DNA of 64,000 nt from Saccharum officinarum (Eukaryota > Streptophyta > Magnoliopsida > Poales > Poaceae), in NCBI GenBank assembly GCA_020631735.1, contig CM036188.1, forward strand, positions 12,566,214 to 12,630,213, read 5' to 3'. Each line of letters begins with the position of its first letter. Position 1 is the stretch's first letter. Made by a program: the position numbers and the translations under genes. This document shows positions 22,822-33,404 of the stretch, one piece after another. The notes beneath the pieces were generated by a model, which made no database searches, had not been told where the DNA came from, and was given only the letters and a program-made list of their open reading frames with translations.

Positions 22822-23859
22822 AAAATAGGAGTCCTTCATGTAATAAGAACGTTCTTAGTAACGTCAGTTGAGTATTCGAGTCTGTCGTGTGGTTTGAACT
22901 TTGGTGTGATAGTTGATTTATCATTATGCTTATGTGTGAGTTAGATTTTTATTATGAGTGTTGGGGCTTGTAGGCATGTCTACAAGTTCTATTTTTAAGA
23001 ATAATAAGTTTATTAGTCAAGGAAATAATAGTTGGGTTTGGTCCTATGGGAGTGTGTGCGTCTGGCAGCGCGTGCGTCGGGGGGAGAAAGAGTCATGGGG
23101 GTGGGCACGCGATAGGATGGGATGAGTGATGAGGACTGATCCAAGCAATCTCATCCCTTGGATGTGAGTGAGTGAGAGAAAGGAGATGGCAGAGTGAATC
23201 TCGTCCTTTGATTTGAAAGATTAGCTGTTGTTGGGTGCATTTTTGGGGTACACGTAGGAGAGACTATGACTGTGATGGATAGTTTGTGGGGTGGCTTTAG
23301 TGAAGTTTACAAGCGGTGCATTATTAGTGGTAGAGAATCCTATCACAGCTAGGGCTGGCCGGCTTGATATATGGACACACACGCACAGCCCAGGCCCAAT
23401 AGCATACACAGCTATAATACATGTATTTTTTTAGTTCTAGAATACATATGTCTAACATGCTCGACATGGGACTCTTTGGCATTTTTATCTAGTTTTTTTG
23501 CTTTTCTTTTTGTAACCGGTTTGTCCGAGGTAGGCCTGGCATGGAAATATGTTTCAATGGGTGGTTGCCGATGTGTCCTTCGACATATGTTATTTTTACA
23601 AACACCCTCGAAATCAATTGTACTAGTAAAAAAATTATTTATGCTGTAGTGGAGTGTTTCATTCTCTAATAAAAAAGAGTGTAGTTTAGCTTTACGAGAG
23701 TGTGAAAAGTTGCAGAACTATGCATCGTCCAGCAACAAGGTACTCATCAATAGTGGTAGAAAATATCTCCTCCCACAGCCAATATATTCTGCACTGGATT
23801 AGCGTCTAGCAGTCGGAGCGTTGTGTTCATCAATTCTTAGGTATTTTCAGAGGCAGGAA
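22822..23859. other. Non-coding DNA downstream of the truncated LTR element
   Basis: No polypurine tract followed by TGTAACACCC is found, so the 3' LTR is missing. The text contains low-complexity G-rich stretches (about 23050-23200). I recognise no gene or further element here. Confidence 0.5.
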
Positions 23860-24350
23860 CATTTTTTGAATGTCTCTGACAATAGATGGGGCTATCTTCT
23901 AAAATAAATATTTTATGGTTGTAGATCTTGTAGTGGTTGTCTTCTCTCGTGCTAAAGATATGTGGTGCCACCTGGATGGATTCTTGTATGTGGCCAAGTA
24001 GCCACCATATCAAGTTACATATTAATTGTCAGTTAATTTATCAAATCAACCACCCCATCAGCCCATTCATGGTGATAATGACTTGACATTTGTGAAGAGT
24101 GAATGCGTAGTTCAAAAAAAGTACAATACCTGTAATTTCCAACTTAAATGCTGATTAAAACAAAGCACGAAAAAAAATCCCACTACCACCAGCACTACAT
24201 AACCTGACCTCATATATATACTACTACACGTTGATTTCTATTCCGTGACTAACTTGACAAGATGCAACCACGCTAGTTACCATAAGAGCGAGTAGGATAT
24301 TCAAGTGAGCCAGAATGATGGTGCCCATGTCTGTTGGAAAGGAGGTGAGG
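23860..24350 (+). repeat. Local dispersed repeat, copy C
   Basis: It matches copy A almost throughout: gatggattcttgtatg-ggtcaagtagcca near 23978, the tttccaacttaaatgctgattaaaac block near 24137, acttgacaagatgcaacca near 24252, and the flank gatggtgcccatgt-tgttgga near 24315. Divergence is mainly single-base changes plus small indels. Confidence 0.7.
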
Positions 24351-24586
24351 GTACCGTGAGATGGGAATACGAGGCACAAGGGAATTTGAGGCAAGACAGT
24401 GAATTTGTTTGGGTCGTCATGGCTGGACCTGACACAAGGGCCTCTAGTTCTATGGCCTTACTGGTAGGCCAGGTAGTAAAAGGGCAAATCCCTTGTTGCC
24501 TGTCACCCATTTACCGAAAATGGAGGATGAAGACCCATCTACTAATATAGTGTGTTCTCCTCAGACCGTTCTTATTTTTTTACTCT

Positions 24587-25190
24587 TGTTAGAGAGCGCA
24601 GCAGATACCAGCCCAATTCGGTATAACCATGAGCTGGTGCCCCTCGGGCTCAGGTCCACTGGAGCCCACAACATGCCCAGGCCTCGGGCCTAACTCAACC
24701 TAGAAGACTAGCTTGACAGGTGAGGACTCCCCCTGCCTTATGTGCTAGGCTCAACCACCATCAATTACCGATGTGGGAGTAAACCTAACAATCTCCCTAG
24801 TCACATCGAACCCAACTCTTCACATCACACAACCCCGTGTGATCTCCAGAAGGCGTTATCCAGGCCCCGAGTCCAACGCTCCATATCACAGACAACCCAT
24901 GTGACCCCCGAGATGTTAACAGGCTCCCCGTCACCATGTGACTTGTGAGATTTTCCAGGTTTTCTGACCACGGACTCCAATACCATTTGTCAGAGAGAGC
25001 AGCAGATACCAGCCCAGCTCGCTATACCCATGAGCCAGCGTCCCTCAGGCCCAGGTCCACCAGAGCCCACAACATACCTAGGCCTTGGCCCTAACTCAAC
25101 CCAAAAGACTAGCCTAATAGGTGAGGACTGCCCCACCTTATATGTTGTGCTCCGCCACCATCAATTACTGATGTGGGAGTAAACCTAACA
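24587..25190 (-). mobile_element. TRIM (terminal-repeat retrotransposon in miniature), complete, with TSD ACTCT
   Basis: Two direct terminal repeats, 24587-24791 (205 bp) and 24989-25190 (202 bp), both start TGT(T/C)AGAGAG and end AAACCTAACA. They enclose only about 200 bp. The 5 bp before (24582-24586) and after (25191-25195) are both ACTCT, a perfect target duplication. Read on the minus strand, the right repeat is the 5' LTR and is followed by AATGGTATTGGAG, resembling the initiator-Met tRNA primer site. The left repeat is preceded by the purine-rich ctagggagat. There is no coding capacity, so it must have been mobilised in trans. Confidence 0.9.
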
Positions 25191-26163
25191 ACTCTGATGA
25201 TTCCCGTGGCCCTGTTTCTTTCAACCATCGTGCGCAACATTACTATATTGTCTCATGCATTGGTAGATATCAAAATTATAAAAAATAGTAGCAACATAAC
25301 CAAGTTCATATATTGGAAATTCTTCGCATGGCATACTCTGAGCCATGCCATCGCAGATCTTGTTGGAGCCATCAATGGAGGAGCTAAAGCCAAACTCTTC
25401 ATTGGCACCGATCTAGCACTGCTAGCTGGAGACACCCTATCACATCTGGACTCACCCCCTAGGCCTATCCATGCCACCAGTGTCAATACCATCTGTCACC
25501 GGGTGGGGTGATACCTAGAGTCCTCGGTCGTGAAACCACCCTAACCTGCCCAAACATGACCTTTGCTGGGCCACCATCATGCCTTCGGTAGTGGCACTAA
25601 ATGCCGTGCGCCAGATCTGGTTGCGTCCACTGGACCACCCTAAGCATGACGAGAGAACAAAGTCCTAGAGGAGAGAGAGAGAGATGAGAGAATGGTGGGA
25701 ATAGAGAGAGGGTGAGATTTTGACAGATCGACTCTTGTGTTCGTCGGCGTTGGTCCAGCTTGGCTTGAGGCTTGTTTCTTGTGGCAAGCTATTTTAGTGG
25801 TCTAACTATAAAGACATGTTCTGTTTTCATAGCTGCCACGAACCTTTTTGTAATCTGATTTACAATAATGGTTGTCTTTGGACTGTCTCTGTAAATATAG
25901 TAGTCGCCTCTCTCTGTTCTACACTAGCCTTGAGAGATTTCACAACACTTGTGCATCGAGGATATCAAGGGTGTATAGTCGTCTCTACCACTAATTCAAT
26001 ACACCAACTGAAGAGATATGCTTAACAAAGAGTGTCTAGTAGTTTCTCATTATACAACTGTAGTTAACTTGCCATGTTTTATGACTAGCGCTTGTTGGTT
26101 CACCCCATGGTATCGATACAGATGGTCCCTCGCATTGATGAGTAAGGATGACTACCAAGGTAA
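25191..26163. other. Non-coding DNA up to the first gap, including dispersed-repeat fragment D
   Basis: 25196-25300 (catgcattggtagatatcaa then aattataaaaaatagtagca) resembles the start of dispersed-repeat copies A and B. The rest has a (GA)n run at 25671-25685 and no recognisable gene. Confidence 0.5.
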
Positions 26164-26263
26164 NNNNNNNNNNNNNNNNNNNNNNNNNNNNNNNNNNNNN
26201 NNNNNNNNNNNNNNNNNNNNNNNNNNNNNNNNNNNNNNNNNNNNNNNNNNNNNNNNNNNNNNN
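26164..26263. other. Assembly gap, 100 N
   Basis: Exactly 100 N, the conventional placeholder for a gap of unknown length. The sequences on either side should not be assumed adjacent. Confidence 0.98.
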
Positions 26264-26576
26264 AAATACTAATCCCATGAGTAATTGACTATAACTATAG
26301 TCTGTTCTTTCAGAAAAAAGAAAATAAAAGTCTCATTATGGCTAAGCTGGTTATTCCTTTCACCTGATACTGTATCTTGATGCACATCTACTTTTGTATA
26401 TTTACTCCTACAACATCGTTATAACAGTCTACCACAAGCTATTGTCTCGGGGATGTACTCGTTTTAGTATGTTTAATACGCATCAACCCTCTTTACCACT
26501 GTTTTGCCCCTGTTTTCTTGGTCTGTTGATCACTGAATTGTACACTTCATCCATATAACTCTGTTCTATGTTTTAG

Positions 26577-28570
26577 TCGGGCGTTGGGAGATGCTCCTTC
26601 AGCAAAATAAACAGGATATTCTCAAATTAAATTTCCTGCAAAGGATCTTGAGGTCATATTCAATTTTATTACTGCTGTGATGACTTCACAACAAATATTC
26701 TGTTAATTTAGCTGATACATACATCTACAGATGGTCCATGCTCTCTCAGTTTCACTTAATAAAATTGGAGACCTCGCTACTATGAAGGGGACTTGCAATT
26801 TGCTCTAAGTTATTATGCACGTTCATTGGATGTTCGCAGATGTGCTGTAAAAGAACACTTAGCAGTTGTCTCCCAGGTAATTTCTATGCTGCCAGTTATG
26901 ATTTATTACAAATCTAAATGAGGCAATTATTTCTTTGTCTTAAACAAGAAATAGAAGGAACATTACCGGTCCCTTCTTGTGGGATAGCACTGAACTTCTG
27001 GGGAAAATATAATAAAAAGCAAGCCATTCGTTATTTACATAGTTCTGCCGCACCTATTAGTGATTACATGGTGCAATTGGGGTATCCAGGCAATTATGTG
27101 GCCTAACTACTGATTACATGGTAAAATGGCAGGGGCGCCGATTGACTGTGGCCTGGAATACCCACTTTCTCTTCGTGCTTGACCTTTACGCATTGAACTA
27201 TTCTAAGTTGAGGCAACTCTTGTCCCATTTGACAAATACACCCTCACGAGTTATGTTCTGGAAGAGAACAAGTGTCTACAACTTGGCTGCATTGTCCTCC
27301 GTCAGAATAGCATGATGGTTCACATCATGTGCACCAGCATAGAGAACTTGAGAGAGTATATGGACACATGGGGGCTGCATCTTTGAGACATGTTTTGTGC
27401 GCTTGTCCAAGGTGAATATATTGATAACTGACTCTTTCCATCACCTGAAGGCCCTGTGCCATGCTTTATCCCATGTTGATGAGCCATTTACAAATGGAAC
27501 CTTGTAACTGAAACCAGCTGCCCAAAGTGTCATCCAAGGTCATTAGGAGATGTCAATAGTCGGTAACTGACAGTCATGGATGAGGATGCAAACTTCTGCT
27601 TCCAGGTGGACTTTTCCACTCTTGTTCTCTTGGAAGAGATTCTTGACGTTGACCCAAATTCTAAATGGTCTGGGCTGTTGTGCTTTCTGCATCACAATGT
27701 CAAGGATTTCAAACAAGATGGAGCTGTACAAATTCAGGATGACAGAGTCATTGCTACAGATGGTGTGATCATGAGAAACAAGCATAAATCTCTAGTTCAT
27801 TTGTACTGCTACAGATGTATTGATGACAAAGAGCAAGGGAATAATGATGAAGAAAACGTGGCCAAGGTAAACATTGTCTGTACTTCTGAGGAAAGTGCAA
27901 GTTCCTGTTAAGTTGTATGGCTGCAAGCTTCTGTATTTCCCTAACACACTATCTCCAGTATATAGCTTGAATAAATCAAATTATATGCTTAACTGCAGTC
28001 CAAGAATGTCAACATTAGATTCCTTGGTTTGCTTGCATTTGATTTTTTATGGAATGTATCTTTATTCGATATTATGTGAATTTTTCATTGCTCTTATATA
28101 AATATTCCTTCTGCGAATAGTTTGTTTGAGCAGTGAAGCTTGATTTAGTCTAGTTTGGGTTAACTGTTTCTCTTAAGATAAGTTGTTATGTACAACAGAT
28201 AGATGATTCAGACTTCAGAGTGTGCTTTCCTTAAGATGGGCATCTTATAATATGATATTTGACCAACATTGGATATAGGTAATTGATCTAGCAACTTCTT
28301 TCGCCAAAGTTGCAGATGTTGATCAAAATCTTGGGAATGAAAGCACTGCAGTCAAAGGTTTCAAGGAAGCAATTGAATACCTTGGGAAGCTGAAGCTAAG
28401 TTCTGACTTCTGAGCAAGCTAGTCTGGAGCAAAGGGTAAGTATTATTATCCTCGTCATATCTCCTCCTCATCATTGCGCCTCTGTGTGTAGTTGTGAACT
28501 AAGTGTTATCTGTATTTTGCAGCGCCTCTCTGTTTTAAACTTCCTGCACAACCAATTGGCAGATAAGTAA
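26577..28570 (+). pseudogene. TPR-repeat protein gene, 3' exons only, frameshifted
   Basis: Three exons with good splice sites can be seen. The first is 26731-26876 (KIGDLATMKGD, then after a one-base shift LQFALSYYARSLDVRR, ending VVSQ before GTAATT). The second is 28279-28435 (VIDLATSFAKVADVDQNLGN, then KGFKEAIEYLGKL). The third is 28523-28570 (RLSVLNFLHNQLADK, stop at 28568-28570). The helical pattern with A-x-x-Y-Y-A-R-S-L and G-F-K-E-A-I resembles the C-terminal TPR region of a plant tetratricopeptide protein. A possible further exon begins at 26577 (ALGDAPSAK, then a stop). One frameshift in the first exon and a stop in the second (SSDF-stop) disable it. The 5' part is absent or lies in the gap upstream. 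Parent gene identity is inferred. Confidence 0.6.
27105..27911 (+). pseudogene. Unidentified gene remnant lying between the TPR exons
   Basis: A plus-strand block reads as conserved-looking protein in pieces: PIDCGLEYPLSLRA (about 27137), LVPFDKYTLTSYVLEENKCL (about 27221), SIENLREYMDTWG, and an open frame from 27576 (MDEDANFCFQVDF, then LLEEILDVDPNSKWSGL). Stops occur at several places. The last section (LEEILDVDPNSKW) faintly recalls the C-terminal part of Rab geranylgeranyl transferase alpha proteins, but this is only an impression and I do not assign it. It may be a retained fragment of a different gene dropped into an intron of the TPR pseudogene. Confidence 0.35.
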
Positions 28571-28942
28571 GGTTCAGTAGCATCCTAAATCATACCCAAG
28601 GAACACATGCGCCATGATGGGGTTGATGAACTTCAGTATTCATGTGATAAACATACTGACATACAGAGGGAACTGTTCGATGGTCATTAGAGTGTGTTCC
28701 TACTTGAAGATTGTGGCAGCACAAAATACTTGCTCTGGCATTGTATAGTACATATATCCTCTGTTTGCTGGGCAAGGCAACTGATGGCTGCCAATATGCA
28801 GAGTCGTCCAACCCTCCAGTTTGTTTTGAGAGTTCTGCCTTAACCTGGAATGGTGCGTTGCGTAAGAGAAACTTCGCAGAAAGTTCTCTGTTGCTTAGAA
28901 GTCATTTGCGAATGTAATTTCTTCGTAGTATATTGACAATAA
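28571..28942. other. Interval between the TPR pseudogene and the Tourist MITE
   Basis: It follows the pseudogene stop and could be its 3' untranslated sequence. No other feature is seen. Confidence 0.4.
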
Positions 28943-29173
28943 GGGGGTGTTTGGTTTGAGGAGTTAAAGTTTAACAAACAATGTAGCACTTTCGTCTTAT
29001 TTGACAAAAAGTTTCCAATCTTGGACTAATTAGACTTAATAGATTCGTCTCGTAAATTACTCCTAATCTGTACCGACATGCATGCAATTAGTCTACATTT
29101 AGTACTCCATGCATTTGAGGGAACATTAATGTGATGGGAGTTAAACTTTAACAAAACGTAACCAAACAGGCCC
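28943..29173. mobile_element. Tourist-like (PIF/Harbinger) MITE with TAA target duplication
   Basis: The 231-bp element begins GGGGGTGTTTGGTTTG, and the complement of its right end begins GGGCCTGTTTGGTTAC, giving a terminal inverted repeat. It is flanked on both sides by TAA (28940-28942 and 29174-29176), the 3-bp target typical of PIF/Harbinger. Internal text (actaattagacttaatagattcgtctcg) is common in grass MITEs of this group. There is no coding capacity. Confidence 0.85.
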
Positions 29174-31053
29174 TAAGATGAGGGAATACTAATGCATGAC
29201 TGCTGTCCGTCCTTAGATTCCCATTGTGTGAATATGATCCCCATTTCATATTGACAGATAGGAAGAGGGGATACTATTAAGAACGCATTAACGTTATGTT
29301 TCATTAGATTCCCATGTGAAGCTGTCTGCATATTAGTGGACAGGAACCTAAAAGTTACAGAAACAATTCAAGTGTTATGGCATTGGTATCTTTGTGACAA
29401 ACAGGTATTGGCTTCTGTTGACTTTTGGAACTGAACGATTTTTGTGCTTACTGATGCTGTGTGAGTGTCTGTACATATTCAAGAACAAATTGTTTATTGT
29501 TGTGTGCAATCTTCTGGGCCTTTGATCCGATCTGATAAATGGAAGTGGGCAGTAGTAGGAGTTCTGGCGATATCACCAGTAGGTAAACAATCCTAGCTTT
29601 TCTTAGACTAGTAAATAATCCTAGCTACTAATGTATTATAATAACATCAAAAAGGTTATGCCTGGAACAAGCAACTTACTTTTTTCCTGAAATAAAAAGA
29701 GAAGAAAACAAGTAACAAACACGCACATATAGTTGATTCGTGCTGTTTTTTTTTTCTAGTTTGGTCAGGAAAATGCCACAGAAGTGCTTTTCCTGACTAT
29801 ATTCCTTTGCTTTATGGAAAGACGGATGTATCATACCTAATTAAAGCATTCCGTTCATCATGAAAGGGAAAAACAACTAAACAAAGAGATCTTTTTCCCT
29901 CTAAACCTGCCATGGCTAATTAAGCCTGTCATTCTTGTAGATACACATTTGTGAATGTGTGGGTTTCTTTAGCCAGTGTATGTATATCTTCCCCCCCGGC
30001 CCTTTTCCTGCTTTTTTTATGCTTTTCCCACATCCTCTCCCCCTTTTCCTCTTTCTCCTCCAGGCACTTCTTTTGTAGCATTTGCTTGGCGTTTTTTAAT
30101 TGCTTTGGTTTCTAATCATGAACACAGTCTTTTGTGTGGCTTTTGGACCAAATATAGGGAGGAGGAGAGAGGGGGCCAAAGGCCGCTTTTGACTGAAATT
30201 ACTTCAGGGCCAGCAGTTTTGACCAAAGGTTTTTTTACCGCCATGCATATGCATCTGTTGAAATGTTGTATTGCTAATTCCTGTTTTCATTCAAGGATAT
30301 ACTTACTTTATCATGCTTCATTGAACGTGTTACAAATTTACAAATATAAATAAACTGATGATAAATAGAAAGAAGAAGAAGAACCATTGAACCTTGGTTT
30401 GTGTCAGCCGGCCGTCCAATTTGGCAATGACGAAGGATGCATGCATGGGACGGTAGTTTGAAGCAATTGAGAGTGAAGAGCGAGAGATGTCTGATGCATC
30501 GAGTAGCCAGATCGAGATCGATATGATGGCAGTCTACTACTTTGGATCGAGAGTACGTAGCGATCGAGACTCGAGAGAGAGCAGACAAAAATCAATGGAT
30601 CACGTACGCAGTTCCCGATGCATCCTGCTGCATGCATATGCATTCCTGTATCTTGGTGGTCGTGGCAGACCAATGCAAGCTACTAGGGCTGCTAGCTAGC
30701 TTCCGCATGCACATTCATGTGTCACTCGATCCATGAACAGTGTTGCACGCGCGCGTCCTACAACGACAAGTGGGCCATCCAAAAATACGCGCATGCAGGT
30801 GCATGTAGCACGCAGCTAGCGTAGATCCATGCTGAGGTCCACACGACGACACAAGTGTGTACACGCGTGCATAAATCAAATCAAATGAAACAAAGCTGCA
30901 TGTTACATACTGATATATGAGTGGCCCTGTTTAGAATTTTTGTAAATTATTTCACCTGTACTTTGTTTCCACCTTAAATTTCTTGTGCACAAGAAGACAA
31001 CCAGAACAGCATTCCCATGTAAATGATTGTTGGGTGAATTTTGAGGAACAATG
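29174..31053. other. Intergenic DNA rich in CATGCA motifs towards its right side
   Basis: No coding region recognised. Between 30430 and 30810 there are several CATGCA or TGCATG (RY-type) motifs. A C-rich stretch (about 29990-30070) is pyrimidine-biased low complexity. Confidence 0.45.
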
Positions 31054-31312
31054 CTCCCTCTATCCCAAATTATAAGTCATTCTAATTTTTTTCGGAAAGT
31101 CAAAGCATCTCAAGTTTGATCAAATTTATATAATAAAATAATAATATTTATGATACCAAATAAATATCATTAGATTCTTCATTAATTATATTTTCATAGT
31201 ATACCTATTTGATGTCATAAATTTTTGTAATTCTTTCTATAATTTCAGTCAAACTTGAGATGCTTTGACTCTCAAAAAAGTTAGAATGACTTATAATTTG
31301 GAGCGGAAGGAG
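31054..31312. mobile_element. Stowaway (Tc1/Mariner) MITE
   Basis: The left end reads CTCCCTCTATCCCAAATTAT and the right end, complemented, reads CTCCTTCCGCTCCAAATTAT, the classic Stowaway termini. Inverted similarity extends well inward (agtcattctaa against ttagaatgact; agcatctcaagtttga against tcaaacttgagatgct). The right side has the TA target; on the left it is TG, one base mutated. Size is 259 bp, with no coding capacity. Confidence 0.88.
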
Positions 31313-33404
31313 TAGCAACAAGAAAAAAAAAATCAATTGAAGACTAAATAAACATGCTACAATCACATGACCATGAGCAGTCCAGCGCCCAATTTCTCCC
31401 TGATGGACTGAAGGACAAGATTTGGACACGACTTCTGTTTTTCGATTGGAAAGGCATAATACTGTTGTAAAATTATAACCGTTACTGTCCATCCAAGCAG
31501 ACATTTTAGTTCTAGGTTGTAAAATTTTACAGACCATAATTTACAATGGTGTTAATTAGTCTTAAAACCAGTCTTCCAAACAACTAATAAGAAGTTTAAA
31601 GTAAATTCTTCACATGCCATTTCATAACTTCTGAAGGTCGTATTTGTCATCGATGTGTCTATGGCATGTGGGCTCTATATTAATGGTAAATATGGAATTT
31701 TAGGGATTTTGTACATATCCGGTGCAACATTTAGTAGACCCAAACTGATCGGATTATTTGAACTGTTGGATGAAAACATTGCCTCTCTCTTCATCTTCAG
31801 CCTTGAGGATCCCAAATCACGTTCCCCACATCCAGCACGTACCATATTGCAACCTCTACCCATACACATCCAGCCTTCACTAAGCTTTCATAATATATTA
31901 TGGCTGGTTGTTTTTCTCCAAATTATCAACAAACATCTTTTTTATGTAAGAAATCAAGAAAGATTACCTACTACCCTTTCCCTTAGAGAAAGGGAGTTGA
32001 TATTTCACGTGCCTAAATTTATAGACAACAATCTTAGACAAACGATTAGTATAATTAAAAGGACAACTCATAAGAGAAAATTAATATATTTTTTTATATT
32101 CAAACAACGATAAAATTATATGTTGCCTAAACAACAACAATAAAAAAATCAGGTACCTATAATATAAGAGAAGTGCTAGAGAAAAGGCTTTTTTCACTAA
32201 TATGACGAGTGCCTCCTTTTAGGTTCTGGACTAGAGGTGCAAGACTTTTTTTTTCATGTACATATGGATGTGTTCATCGTGGCCTATCATAGTGATGCCT
32301 AAAGTTTCAATATTTACATGCAATGGTGTGGACCATATATACATAGGAGACTAATTTAAGTAGGGTTATTTAGAACTTTGCCATTATAAATTTGATGTTT
32401 GTGAGAAGCATCACTACTTCTCACCTAATATGGCCGGTGACATTATAATTCATTTAAAAACAAAATGATGCCACTTTGTGTGCTCTCGAGCTATTCAGAC
32501 CCACGTGTAGACGACCATATTTTTGTATGGACCAAAATCACTTAACACATATGGATCGAGGTGAATACAAGTGCATCTAAATAAGCCCTAAATAATACCA
32601 AGGGATCGACCAGTGTTTATTATACTATGAATCCTTATACGGGACATAATGTTACTCTATACGCTTCTTACCCAGCTGATCAAAACAATAGAAATGTAAT
32701 ACACCAATGTGCTTGCAAAAATGAACTTTTGATATCTGTATACATGAATTTTTCTATACATGTGGCACCTTTTCCATATATATCTAGTTTCATTCAGAGG
32801 TTGAGTGCAAGAGGGGGAGAAGAATATACATAAGTGCCTGTGCATGGCTTTACATCCACATGCAACTACAGGCGGGACGCACCACCAGCCAATTTGTCCT
32901 TCCTGCCCCGCTGATCCCCACACGCCCACCGCCGCCTCCCCCCTACTAGCCTAAAGACGTACTACGCCTCACAATATTTTTTGAGAGTTATATACGCTCG
33001 TATTATAACACTGATATCTCAATGATATGTGGGTCAGGGATCCGCATGTTGGCCTCCTACAGTCAGATACTGGCATACTACATCATCATAACATGCAATT
33101 TCTCAGTGTCATCGTGTTGGTTTTGTCATTGAGGCTATTTGCTATGTGTTAATGTGTGTGTTAGTACTCCCTACATGGGAACATGATGTAAGCACAGCAG
33201 TATAATACTACCATGTGTGTGTAACCAAGACCAAGAGAAACACTCACTCACTCCACCTGACTACTAAAAAGGATCACATCACAGGTAGCAAGCAAGAGGG
33301 ATCCAGTCCAGCCAGGCACCTGCGCCTGCACGTTGCTCCCAAATTGCAGTTGCAGAGGACGGATATCTCGCCAAAGCCAGCAGCAGCAGCAAGCAAGGCG
33401 CAGG
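31313..33404. other. Intergenic and upstream region of the SMXL3-like gene
   Basis: AT-rich sequence without recognisable genes. The last few hundred bases before 33405 should contain the promoter and 5' untranslated region. A TATA-like tataatac lies at about 33201, but I cannot define a transcription start. Short open frames here show no conserved motifs. Confidence 0.45.

Noticed and set aside
26018..26278. Open frames running through the N gap
   Set aside because: They exist only because N bases are read as open codons.
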